From: Elioraea sp.
Lineage (GTDB): Bacteria; Pseudomonadota; Alphaproteobacteria; Acetobacterales; Acetobacteraceae
DNA: 64,000 nucleotides
NCBI RefSeq assembly: GCF_022842375.1
Contig: NZ_JALHPR010000006.1
Coordinates: 148,988-212,987, forward strand
Direction: 5' to 3'
Shown: positions 33,202-40,845 of the stretch, one piece after another
Numbering within the stretch: position 1 is the first letter of the stretch
How the letters are laid out: every line of letters begins with the position of its first letter
Program-made: the position numbers and the translations under genes
The notes under the pieces: generated by a model
Database searches by the model: none
What the model was told of the DNA's origin: nothing
Seen by the model: the letters and a program-made list of their open reading frames with translations, nothing else

Positions 33202-35067
33202 TTGGACTTTGTCCTGATCCAGTTCCTCACGGGCCTGTCGAGTGCCTCGGCGCTGTTCCTCATCGCCTCGGGGCTCACCGTCATCTTCGGCGTCACGCGC
33301 ATCGTGAACTTCGCGCATGGCAGCTTCTACATGCTCGGCGCCTACCTGGCGTGGACGATCGTGCGCGCCTTCTGGGACTGGGGCGGGCGCGAGCCGTACC
33401 TGTTCGTCGCGGGCGTGATCGTGGCGGCGATCGTCGTCAGCCTGATCGGCGTGGCGATGGAGATGACGCTGCTTCGACGCATCTACCGCGCGCCGGAGCT
33501 GTTCCAGCTGCTCGCCACCTTCGGCGTGGTGCTGATCATCCAGGATGCGACGCTCGCGATCTGGGGGCCGGAGGACCTGCCGTTGCCGCGGCCGCCCTGG
33601 CTGCGCGGCTTCATCGAGATCGCAGGATCGCGCTTCCCGCGGTACGACCTGATCCTCGCCGTCATCGGCCCTGTCGTGCTCGGGTTGCTGTGGCTGCTGT
33701 TCCACCGCACGCGCTTCGGCGTGCTGGTGCGCGCCGCGACGCAGGATCGCGAGATGGTCGCGGCGCTGGGCGTCGACCAGCGGAAGCTGTTCTCGGGCGT
33801 GTTCTTCCTGGGCTCGGCATTGGCAGGACTTGGCGGTGCGCTTGTCCTGCCGTCGCAATCGGCCAACCTGCAGATGGACCTCTCCATCATCGCGGAGGCC
33901 TTCGTCGTTGTCGTTGTCGGCGGCATGGGCAGCGTGCCTGGTGCGTTCCTGGCAAGCCTGCTGATCGCCGAGGTGCAGGCCTTCGGCATCGTGCTGCTGC
34001 CCAAGATCACACTCGTTCTCGTGTTCCTCGTCATGGCCGCTGTGCTGATGGTCAGGCCCTACGGCCTGCTGGGCAAGCCGCAGGCGCATGCGCGCGCGCA
34101 ATCGGGAATGGTTGAACCCGTGCTGCGCCCTGCCCCGCCAATTCTCGCCTGGGCCGGGATCGCGGCACTCGCCTTGGCGGCAAGCACGCCGTTCTGGGCG
34201 GGCGCCTATGCGCTGACGGTGCTGGTGGAACTCGCCGTGTTCGTGCTGTTCGCGGCGAGCCTTCACCTGATGATGGGGCCGGGCGGCGTGGTGAGCTTCG
34301 GTCACGCGGCGTATTTCGGCCTCGGCGCCTACGGCGCGGCGCTGGGATTGCGCTATCTCGCGCTGCCGATGGAGGCGGGGCTCGTGATGGCGCCGTTGTT
34401 CGCCGGGCTGTTCGGCGTCGTGTTCGGCGTGTTCGTGGTGCGCCTCTCGGGCGTCTATCTCGCCATGCTCACGCTGGCCTTCGCGCAGATCGTCTGGGCT
34501 GCGGCGTTCCAGTGGGTCGACATCACGGGTGGCGACAACGGCATCCTCGGCGTGTGGCCGTCAGCCTGGGCCACGAACAAGAGCGTCTATCTGTGGCTGT
34601 CGCTGGCCCTCTGCATCGGCGCGACGATGCTGCTGCGCCGCTTCGTGTTCTCGCCCTTCGGCTATGGGCTCAGGGCGGCGCGCGATTCCGAACTCCGCGC
34701 CGAGGCGATCGGGCTCGACACGGCACGGCTCAGGCTCGTCGCCTTCACCATAGCCGCCGCCGCCGCGGGGCTGGCGGGTGGTGTCTATGCCTACGCCAAG
34801 GGCTCGGTGTTTCCCACGTACATCTCGATCCCGAAATCGGTCGATGCGCTGCTGATGGTTCTGTTGGGCGGCGTGCAGACGGTGACGGGCCCGATCGTCG
34901 GCGCCATCGCCTATCACGGCCTGTTCGTCGGGATTTTGCAGACGACGCAGTACTGGCGCGCAGCGCTCGGGCTGTCGATCGTACTCCTCGTGCTTGCCTT
35001 CCCGCTTGGCATCGCCGGCTTCGCGCGGGCGCGGTGGGAGCGTGCGAAGGGGCTCGAAGCGGCATGA
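33202..35067 (+). CDS. Branched-chain-type ABC permease, LivH-LivM fusion
   Basis: A 621-residue fusion of both permease subunits. Residues 1 to about 290 are LivH-like (ASGLTVIFGVTRIVNFAHGSFYMLGAY, VVVGGMGSVPGAFLASLLIAE). Residues about 310-610 are LivM-like (VSFGHAAYFGLGAYGAALGLR, GLRAARDSELRAEAIGLD). The total predicts some 16 membrane segments. It starts at TTG 33202 with GGAG nine bases upstream. The stop overlaps the ATPase ATG (ATGA). Fusing the two halves fixes their stoichiometry. Confidence 0.9.
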   Translation: MDFVLIQFLTGLSSASALFLIASGLTVIFGVTRIVNFAHGSFYMLGAYLAWTIVRAFWDWGGREPYLFVAGVIVAAIVVSLIGVAMEMTLLRRIYRAPELFQLLATFGVVLIIQDATLAIWGPEDLPLPRPPWLRGFIEIAGSRFPRYDLILAVIGPVVLGLLWLLFHRTRFGVLVRAATQDREMVAALGVDQRKLFSGVFFLGSALAGLGGALVLPSQSANLQMDLSIIAEAFVVVVVGGMGSVPGAFLASLLIAEVQAFGIVLLPKITLVLVFLVMAAVLMVRPYGLLGKPQAHARAQSGMVEPVLRPAPPILAWAGIAALALAASTPFWAGAYALTVLVELAVFVLFAASLHLMMGPGGVVSFGHAAYFGLGAYGAALGLRYLALPMEAGLVMAPLFAGLFGVVFGVFVVRLSGVYLAMLTLAFAQIVWAAAFQWVDITGGDNGILGVWPSAWATNKSVYLWLSLALCIGATMLLRRFVFSPFGYGLRAARDSELRAEAIGLDTARLRLVAFTIAAAAAGLAGGVYAYAKGSVFPTYISIPKSVDALLMVLLGGVQTVTGPIVGAIAYHGLFVGILQTTQYWRAALGLSIVLLVLAFPLGIAGFARARWERAKGLEAA

Positions 35068-35828
35068 GCGCGCCAGTGCTGGATGTGCGTTCGATCGAGA
35101 AACGGTTCGGCGGCGTCCATGCCGTCGCCGACGTGTCGTTCAGCGTGGCTGCAGGCGAGATGCTCGCGCTGATCGGGCCGAACGGAGCGGGCAAAAGCAC
35201 CTGCTTCAACCTCGTCAATGGCCAGCTCCGCGCCGATGGCGGCGAGGTGCGGCTTGCCGGCCGGTCGCTTGCCGGCATCGCGCCGCGCGCGATCTGGCGC
35301 TTGGGCGTCGGCCGCACCTTCCAGATCACCGCCACCTTCGCGTCCATGACCGTGCGCGAGAACGTGCAGATGGCGCTGATCAGCCACCACCGCACGCTCT
35401 GGTCATTCCTCTCGCGCGCGGCCGACAAGTTCCGCGCCGAGGCCGACGCGCTGCTCGCCCAGGTCGGCATGGCGGAACAGGCGGAGCGGCCCTGCGGCGT
35501 GCTGGCCTATGGCGACCTCAAGCGCCTCGAACTCGCCGTCGCACTTGCCAACGACCCGAAGCTGCTGCTGATGGACGAACCCACCGCCGGCATGGCACCG
35601 AAGGAGCGTACCGCGCTGATGGAACTCACCCGCGGCATCGTGCGCGCGCGCGGCCTCGCCTGCCTCTTCACCGAGCATGACATGGACGTGGTGTTCGGCC
35701 AGGCCGACCGCATCCTCGTGATGAATCGCGGCAGGCTGATCGCCGAAGGCACGGCCGAGACCGTGCGGAACGACCCTGCGGTGCGCGAGGTCTATCTCGG
35801 CGCCGGAACGACGAGCGGGGGGCACTGA
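35064..35828 (+). CDS. ABC transporter ATP-binding protein, LivG type
   Basis: A 254-residue ATPase. Walker A is GPNGAGKST (near residue 39), and Walker B is LLLMDEPTAGM. The signature motif is degenerate: LAYGDLKRLELAVAL replaces LSGGQ, as is usual for LivG-type subunits. The LivG-specific region RTFQITATFASMTVRENVQMA is present. It energises import through the fused permease together with the LivF-type ATPase. It is coupled to the permease gene by ATGA overlap. Confidence 0.92.
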   Translation: MSAPVLDVRSIEKRFGGVHAVADVSFSVAAGEMLALIGPNGAGKSTCFNLVNGQLRADGGEVRLAGRSLAGIAPRAIWRLGVGRTFQITATFASMTVRENVQMALISHHRTLWSFLSRAADKFRAEADALLAQVGMAEQAERPCGVLAYGDLKRLELAVALANDPKLLLMDEPTAGMAPKERTALMELTRGIVRARGLACLFTEHDMDVVFGQADRILVMNRGRLIAEGTAETVRNDPAVREVYLGAGTTSGGH

Positions 35829-35830
35829 CG

Positions 35831-36535
35831 ATGCTCACTGTCACGGGGCTCAATGCCTTCTACGGGCGCGCCCATATCCTGCATGACGTGTCGCTCGAGG
35901 CGCGCGCGGGGGAGGTGCTCGTGCTGCTCGGCCGCAACGGGGCGGGCAAGTCGACCACGATGAAGTCGATCATCGGTCTCGTCCGCCCGGCACAAGGCAG
36001 TTCCATCACCTTCGACGGCGTCGAGATGGCCGGCCGGCAGCCGCACGAGATCGCGCGCGCGGGCCTCGGCTACGTGCCGGAGGAACGCCGCATCTTCACC
36101 GACCTCACGGTAATGGAAAACCTCGCCGTCGGCCGCCAGCCGCCGCGCGACGGTCTCGCACCCTGGACGCCCGAGCGCCTCTTCGCGATCTTTCCCAATC
36201 TCGGCCGCATGCAGGACCGCCCCGGCGGGCGGATGAGTGGGGGCGAGCAGCAGATGCTGACGATCGCGCGCACGCTGATGGGCAACCCCCGCCTGATCCT
36301 GCTCGACGAACCCTCCGAGGGCCTTGCCCCCGTCATCGTCGAGCAGATGGCGGACGCCATTGCGAAGCTGAAGGCGGAGGGCCTCGCCGTGGTGCTGTCG
36401 GAGCAGAACCTGCATTTCGCCGCGCGCGTGGCCGATGCGGCGGTGATCATCGAGAAGGGGGCCGTGCGCTGGCAGGGAACGCTCCCGGCGCTGGAGAACG
36501 AGCCGGAGGTGAAGGCGCAGTACCTCTCGGTGTAG
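35831..36535 (+). CDS. ABC transporter ATP-binding protein, LivF type
   Basis: A 234-residue ATPase with Walker A GRNGAGKST, signature MSGGEQQML and Walker B LILLDEPSEGL. The LivF-type pattern GLGYVPEERRIFTDLTVMENL is clear. It starts two bases after the LivG-type stop and closes the nine-gene operon that begins at 25353. The 56-base spacer to the convergent gene at 36592 contains imperfect GC-rich inverted repeats that could terminate both. Confidence 0.92.
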   Translation: MLTVTGLNAFYGRAHILHDVSLEARAGEVLVLLGRNGAGKSTTMKSIIGLVRPAQGSSITFDGVEMAGRQPHEIARAGLGYVPEERRIFTDLTVMENLAVGRQPPRDGLAPWTPERLFAIFPNLGRMQDRPGGRMSGGEQQMLTIARTLMGNPRLILLDEPSEGLAPVIVEQMADAIAKLKAEGLAVVLSEQNLHFAARVADAAVIIEKGAVRWQGTLPALENEPEVKAQYLSV

Positions 36536-36591
36536 GGACGCCCCCACCGCGCACGCCGGAGTGCGGCGCGCACGGCGGAAGGCTGGCAGGG

Positions 36592-36921
36592 CTACTTGAT
36601 CTCCTTGGGCCAGTCCGGCTCCTTGTGGTCACCCACACGAAGCACGATCACCATCTTCTGGCTTTCGGCCTGCACGAAGTAGACACGGTTGCCCTGCGAC
36701 AGACGGATTGAGCAGCACTTCACCGCCGAGCCCTTCTTGCCGCCGATCGTCATCTTCGTCGGCGCGCCCTTGTAGCTCTCGTAGTCGGAATCCCACCCCT
36801 CGGCCGCGCTCTTCGGGTGCTCGCCATTCGAGACGGCACGCGCCCAGTCGTTGAAGAGGTCCTTCTCGACCTTGGACATCGCGCCGACGGCCTTCATGTT
36901 CTCGTTGTTCAGCGTCCACGC
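36592..36921 (-). CDS. Hypothetical protein, about 109 residues
   Basis: The frame from GTG 36921 (VAWTLNNENMKAVGAMSKVE) is preceded by GGGGAG nine bases upstream, so I prefer it to the longer frame to 37032. The N-terminal half is helical; the C-terminal half is strand-rich (SIRLSQGNRVYFVQAE, KMVIVLRVGDHKEPDWP). That pattern faintly recalls RelE/ParE-like toxins, but no antitoxin gene is adjacent and the active-site residues are not evident. I would call it unknown. It is convergent with the ABC operon. Confidence 0.5.
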   Translation of the reverse strand, partial: AWTLNNENMKAVGAMSKVEKDLFNDWARAVSNGEHPKSAAEGWDSDYESYKGAPTKMTIGGKKGSAVKCCSIRLSQGNRVYFVQAESQKMVIVLRVGDHKEPDWPKEIK

Positions 36922-37028
36922 CACCGGTGGTCTCCCCGTTTCGTTGCCGCGCGCCGCACGCGCAGGTTGCCATAGTATGATCGTATCGATCCATCCCTGC
37001 AATGCTCGCGGGGCCGGTACGGGGGCGG

Positions 37029-37730
37029 TCACCCCTCCGCGGGGGCGCGGAACGAGGCCATGCCGCGACGCGCCGTACCGGTATGGTCGAAATTCGCGTC
37101 GTCGAGCCAGGCGAGCATCGCGTCGCGGCGGTCAGGCCACTCGCTGTCAATGATGGAGTACCAGGCCGTGTCGCGCGAACGGCCCTTGATGATCTTGGCG
37201 TTGCGGTGCGTGCCCTCGTAGGTGAAGCCGAGGCGCTCCGCCGCGCGGCGGCTCGGTACGTTCAAGGAATGACATTTCCAGACAAGCCGGCGATAGCCGA
37301 GGTCGTCCATCGCGTGGCGGAACAGCAGCACCATCGCCTCCGTCGCCGCCCGCGTTCGCGAGAGCGCCGGGCCGAACCAGATATGGCCCACCTCGATGTC
37401 GCCATCGCCGGGGCGGATCTCCATGAAGGAGAGCCAGCCCGTCGCGGCGCCAGAGACATGCGGGCGGATGGCGAAGAACATCGGGTCATGCAGCGCGGCA
37501 AGCGCGCCCACCTGGCGACGCAGGCCCGCCTCGTCGGCGAAGGGGCCGTAGCCGAGATAGGCCCAGCTTTCGTCCGCACCTTGCGCGGCCCGCCAGAGAT
37601 CAGGCGCGTGGCGAACATGCAGCGGCTCGAGATCGACGGCGCGGCCTCGGTGGATCACGCGGGCCGGCAGCGGCCGTGGCGTCGGGTCAACCTCCGGTCC
37701 CAGGGGAGGATGGGGGGGCGGCGGGCTCAT
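37029..37730 (-). CDS. GNAT family N-acetyltransferase (RimJ/RimL-like)
   Basis: A 233-residue acetyltransferase. The N-terminal part has LEPLHVRHAPDLWRAAQG, and the core shows EVGHIWFGPALSRTRAATEAM (acetyl-CoA-binding motif A), RLVWKCHSLNVPSRRAAERLG and FTYEGTHRNAKIIKGRSRDTAWY. This pattern is typical of RimJ/RimL-like proteins that acetylate protein N-termini or small amines. Its ATG overlaps the stop of the small upstream gene (ATGA), making it the last gene after the enamidase-like gene on this strand. Confidence 0.82.
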   Translation of the reverse strand: MSPPPPHPPLGPEVDPTPRPLPARVIHRGRAVDLEPLHVRHAPDLWRAAQGADESWAYLGYGPFADEAGLRRQVGALAALHDPMFFAIRPHVSGAATGWLSFMEIRPGDGDIEVGHIWFGPALSRTRAATEAMVLLFRHAMDDLGYRRLVWKCHSLNVPSRRAAERLGFTYEGTHRNAKIIKGRSRDTAWYSIIDSEWPDRRDAMLAWLDDANFDHTGTARRGMASFRAPAEG

Positions 37731-37969
37731 GCAGCGCGGCCGGAAAGCAGCTCCACGATGCGCGCGGTCCGCGCGGCGGCGGCTTTGGCCGCGCGCTCCT
37801 CCGCGACCAGGATGGCCGACCAGTCGTCATCACCGCCCGGCACCGCCTGGCCACCCATCGCGCGCATCACGGCGCGCTCCAGCAGCGCGATGCGCGCGCG
37901 AAGGTCATCGGCCTCGGCGCGCGAAAGCCTCCAGAGGGCGGCGAGCGTTTCCGCTGTCGTCTCGTTCAC
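37727..37969 (-). CDS. Small helical protein, 80 residues
   Basis: The product begins VNETTAETLAALWRLSRAEA (initiating GTG) and is wholly alpha-helical and charged, with RARIALLERAVMRAMGG and a C-terminal Ala/Arg helix ending LLSGRAA. The GTG overlaps the stop of the enamidase-like gene (GTGA) and its stop overlaps the acetyltransferase ATG, so it is translationally coupled on both sides. A coiled-coil partner or accessory role is possible. I do not recognise a family. Confidence 0.6.
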   Translation of the reverse strand: MNETTAETLAALWRLSRAEADDLRARIALLERAVMRAMGGQAVPGGDDDWSAILVAEERAAKAAAARTARIVELLSGRAA

Positions 37970-39159
37970 GATACGATCTCCGGAATGCGTTCGGCAGGCG
38001 GGGTGTTGCGGCTGCGGCCGATGCGCACCACGCCCTCGGTCAGCACCATGCCGATGCCAGCAAGGTCGCCCTTGCCGAGGGCGTCGAGCACATCCCGCCC
38101 GTCCGAACCCTGGGGTCGGTCCATCAGCACCAGGTCGGCGCTCATGCCTGTTGCGATCGTTCCGGCCTCGAGGCGCCTTACCGCAGCGACGTTGCCAGAC
38201 GCCCAGGCCCATGCACGCTCCGCCGGCACCTCGCCGAGCGAGGACAGCAGGCTCACCATCCGCAGCATGCCGAGCGGCTGCACGCCGGAGCCGGCGGGTG
38301 CGTCGGTGCCGACGGTCAGCTGCGCCTCCTTGCCGAGCTCGCGCATCGTGCGCATCGCGTAGAGGCCCGTGCGCGGGTTGCCATTGTGGATGATCTCCAC
38401 GGCGCGGGTCGTTTCCTCGCAGATGCGGCGAATCTGCGCGAGGTCGAGGCTCGTCGGCCCGCCATTGATGTGGCTCGCGACGTCGCTGTCGGCGGCAAGC
38501 ACCACGTCGGCGCCGATATAGCTCGATCCGGGAACGGAAGGACCGCCGACATGCGTGACGGTCGTCATGCCGTGCGCGCGCGCCCAGCCGACCATCTCGC
38601 GCGCTTCCTCGGCCCCGGTGACGGTGCCGAGCCCGATCTCGCCCATCAGCACGACGCCGGCCCGTGCCATCTCGGCGAAGTCGGCTTCCGTCAGGCCGCG
38701 TTCGGGGATGACGGCGCCTGCGATGATGCGCATGCCGAGGGGGCGGAAATTCTCGAACGCCTTGCGCGCGACGATAGCGAGCGCCTTGGCACCGACCGGG
38801 TCACGCGGCCGGCCAGGCAGGTGCACCTCGCCGGCCGAGATCATGGTGGTGACGCCACCGTGCATGCAGCCTTCGATCCAGCCGAGCTGGTTCTGCCGCG
38901 GCGTCCAGTCACCGAACACGGTGTGCACGTGGTTGTCGATGAGCCCGGGCGCGAGCGCGCAGCCACGGGCATCGATCGTCACGCGCGCGCCCTCGGCGTC
39001 GCAGTCCTTCCCGCGGCCGACCGCGGTGATGCGGCCGCCCTCTGCCACCACCGTGTCGGCGTCGAGGATCGGCTCATCGAGCCTGCCCGACAGCATCAGG
39101 CCGACATTGCGGACAACGAGTTTGCCCGACTGCTTCTCAGGCCCAGCCGCAAGCGCCAT
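37966..39159 (-). CDS. Enamidase-like amidohydrolase
   Basis: A 397-residue metal-dependent amidohydrolase resembling Eubacterium barkeri enamidase, which hydrolyses 1,4,5,6-tetrahydro-6-oxonicotinate to ammonia and 2-formylglutarate. Likely metal ligands are His77 and His79 (DNHVH), Glu174 (GEIGLGT, a bridging Glu in place of a carboxylated Lys), His203 (THVGG), His230 (SHINGGPT) and Asp286 (GTDAPAG). Sequence blocks HGGVTTMISAG, PGRPRD, GGPSVPGSS and SRNTPPA fit the enamidase group. It follows the ferredoxin reductase and MarR genes. Other imidase-like activities cannot be excluded. Confidence 0.7.
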   Translation of the reverse strand: MALAAGPEKQSGKLVVRNVGLMLSGRLDEPILDADTVVAEGGRITAVGRGKDCDAEGARVTIDARGCALAPGLIDNHVHTVFGDWTPRQNQLGWIEGCMHGGVTTMISAGEVHLPGRPRDPVGAKALAIVARKAFENFRPLGMRIIAGAVIPERGLTEADFAEMARAGVVLMGEIGLGTVTGAEEAREMVGWARAHGMTTVTHVGGPSVPGSSYIGADVVLAADSDVASHINGGPTSLDLAQIRRICEETTRAVEIIHNGNPRTGLYAMRTMRELGKEAQLTVGTDAPAGSGVQPLGMLRMVSLLSSLGEVPAERAWAWASGNVAAVRRLEAGTIATGMSADLVLMDRPQGSDGRDVLDALGKGDLAGIGMVLTEGVVRIGRSRNTPPAERIPEIVS

Positions 39160-39218
39160 GCGCGTTCTCCCTTTCCGGCGCCCAATGTGGCCGCGCCGGC
39201 GCGCAGGATCAATCCGGG

Positions 39219-40052
39219 CTACTTCTCGACAAACGCCTTTTCGATGACGTAGGTGCCGGGCTTTCCCGACGATCCCTCGTCAAAGCCCTGCTCCCCGGCG
39301 ATGCGGCGGCAATCGGCGAGCATCTCGGGCCCGCCGCAGATCATGATCCGGTCCGCCGCCGGATCGAACCTGCCGCGGCCGAGATCATCGAAGAAGGCGC
39401 CTGACGCGATCAGGTCGGTGATGCGCTCCTCGCGCCATGGGCCGGGGCCATCGCGTGTCACGGTCGGGTAGTAGGTGAGCTTCGCCGCAGCCTCCTCGCC
39501 GAGCAGCTCGTGCGCGGGGAGTTCCTTCTCGATCCAGTCGCGGTAGGCGAGCTCGCTGCCATGGCGGCAGGTGTGGGTGAGCACGATGCGCTCGAACCGC
39601 CCGTAGGTCGCGGGGTCCTTGATGATCGACATGAAGGGCGCGAGGCCGGTGCCGGTGGAGAGCAGGAACAGCGTGCGGCCAGGCAGCAGGTAGTCGATCA
39701 CGAGCGTGCCCGTGGGCTTGCGGCCGACATAGAGCGCGTCACCGGGCTGGATGTGCATCAGCCGCGAGGTCAGCGGGCCGTTCGGCACCTTGATCGAGAG
39801 GAACTCGAGCGTCTCCTCGTAGTTCGCCGAGACCATCGAGTAGGCGCGCAGCAGCGGCTTGCCGTCGACCGGGATGCCGATCATGGTGAATTGGCCGTTC
39901 TCGAACCGGAACGACGGATCGCGCGTCGTCGTCAACGTGAACAGCGTCTCGGTCCAGTGGTGCACGGAGAGCACGGTCTCGACGAACAGCGCGCCGGTCG
40001 GTTGCGGGCGCAGTGTCGCTGGCGCGGCGGGCGAGGAATGATCGGGGCTCAT
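39219..40052 (-). CDS. Ferredoxin-NADP reductase
   Basis: A 277-residue flavoprotein of the bacterial Fpr class. The FAD motif is RAYSMVSANYEETLEFLSIKV (about residues 80-100), the NADP loop LLSTGTGLAPFMS, and the end is GTYVIEKAFVEK, the aromatic/acidic tail typical of the class. It exchanges electrons between NADPH and ferredoxin. Placed between the MarR regulator and the enamidase-like gene, it may supply reduced ferredoxin to the 6-hydroxynicotinate reductase-like enzyme. The ATG overlaps the MarR stop (ATGA); an N-terminal extension to 40358 is antisense-like and rejected. Confidence 0.88.
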   Translation of the reverse strand: MSPDHSSPAAPATLRPQPTGALFVETVLSVHHWTETLFTLTTTRDPSFRFENGQFTMIGIPVDGKPLLRAYSMVSANYEETLEFLSIKVPNGPLTSRLMHIQPGDALYVGRKPTGTLVIDYLLPGRTLFLLSTGTGLAPFMSIIKDPATYGRFERIVLTHTCRHGSELAYRDWIEKELPAHELLGEEAAAKLTYYPTVTRDGPGPWREERITDLIASGAFFDDLGRGRFDPAADRIMICGGPEMLADCRRIAGEQGFDEGSSGKPGTYVIEKAFVEK

Positions 40053-40594
40053 GCGAAGGCCATCCGTTGCAGGAGGTCGAGGAACAGCGTGCGCTCGTCC
40101 GCCGAGAGGGGGGAGAGCGTCGCCTCGCTGATCGCGGCGGCGACCGGCAGGGCACCAGCGACGGCAGCGCGGCCTGCCGGTGTCACGGTGAGCTTCAGGG
40201 TACGCTTGTCGGCCGGGTCGGCCGCGCGTGTCACGAGGCCACGGGCGATCAGGCGCCGCACCACGCCCTGGGTCGTCGCCGGGTCCATCGCCGTCAGCCG
40301 GCCGAGGGCGTTCTGCGTCGCCTCGCCGAGGGTGTCGAGCTTGACGAGCAGCGCCCACTGCATCGGCGTGAGCGCCGCCTCCGCACCGAGCGCGTCGGCG
40401 AACATCGCCTGGAACAATGCGGCATGGCGCTGGTGCGCGCGGCGCAGCAGGTGGCCGACCTGGCCTTCGAGTACGTAGGAGGTTTCGCGCGCCCCCTCAT
40501 GCCGGGCCTCGCGTTGGGCCTCGCGCCGGGTCTCGCGCTGGGCCTCGTGCCGCGGCTTCTGCGCGCGCGCGCGAAGGATGACTGGTCCGCCCAC
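40049..40594 (-). CDS. MarR family transcriptional regulator
   Basis: About 181 residues. An Arg/Glu-rich N-terminal segment is followed by a MarR winged helix: LGRLTAMDPATTQGVVRRLIARGLV (recognition region) and RAADPADKRTLKLTVTPAGR (wing with DxRxxxxxLT). I chose GTG 40594 because GGGAG lies six bases upstream. The longer start at 40630 would place the candidate operator inside the coding region. MarR proteins typically repress and are released by small aromatic ligands. It probably controls its own operon and the one at 25353 through the shared palindrome. Confidence 0.85.
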   Translation of the reverse strand: MGGPVILRARAQKPRHEAQRETRREAQREARHEGARETSYVLEGQVGHLLRRAHQRHAALFQAMFADALGAEAALTPMQWALLVKLDTLGEATQNALGRLTAMDPATTQGVVRRLIARGLVTRAADPADKRTLKLTVTPAGRAAVAGALPVAAAISEATLSPLSADERTLFLDLLQRMAFA

Positions 40595-40620
40595 ACTCGG
40601 CTCCCGCTCTGAGCGCTGGA

Positions 40621-40634
40621 TTGTTTGCATACGA
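40621..40634. promoter_or_regulatory. Candidate MarR operator, copy 2
   Basis: Minus-strand TCGTATGCAAACAA (40634-40621) lies six bases downstream of a -35-like TTGACG (40645-40640) and 27 bases before the MarR GTG. It matches copy 1 at 25289-25302 at 12 of 14 positions. The rest of the 251-base spacer 40595-40845 probably also carries the TRAP operon promoter, which I cannot place with confidence. Confidence 0.5.
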
Positions 40635-40845
40635 ATGATCGTCAAGCATGCCTCGGGATGCAAGCGAAAGATGCAGCTTCGCGCGCGCCGCGGATGCTGC
40701 ACACAGTACGCAATTGCAAGGGCATGGGGCATGTGGCTGCAGCGCGACAGCCTTGTGAAAGTAGCCACTCTGTGGTTGAACGCGCGCTCACGCCGGGAAA
40801 CGGCGGGGCCTGCGCATTCTCGCTGGCCGGGAAAGGAGGATGACG

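Noticed and set aside
36592..36921. RelE/ParE-type toxin
   Set aside because: The C-terminal strands are faintly similar, but there is no antitoxin gene and no recognisable catalytic residues.
40595..40630. MarR start at ATG 40630
   Set aside because: It lacks a ribosome site and would put the shared palindrome across its own start codon. GTG 40594 has GGGAG at good spacing.
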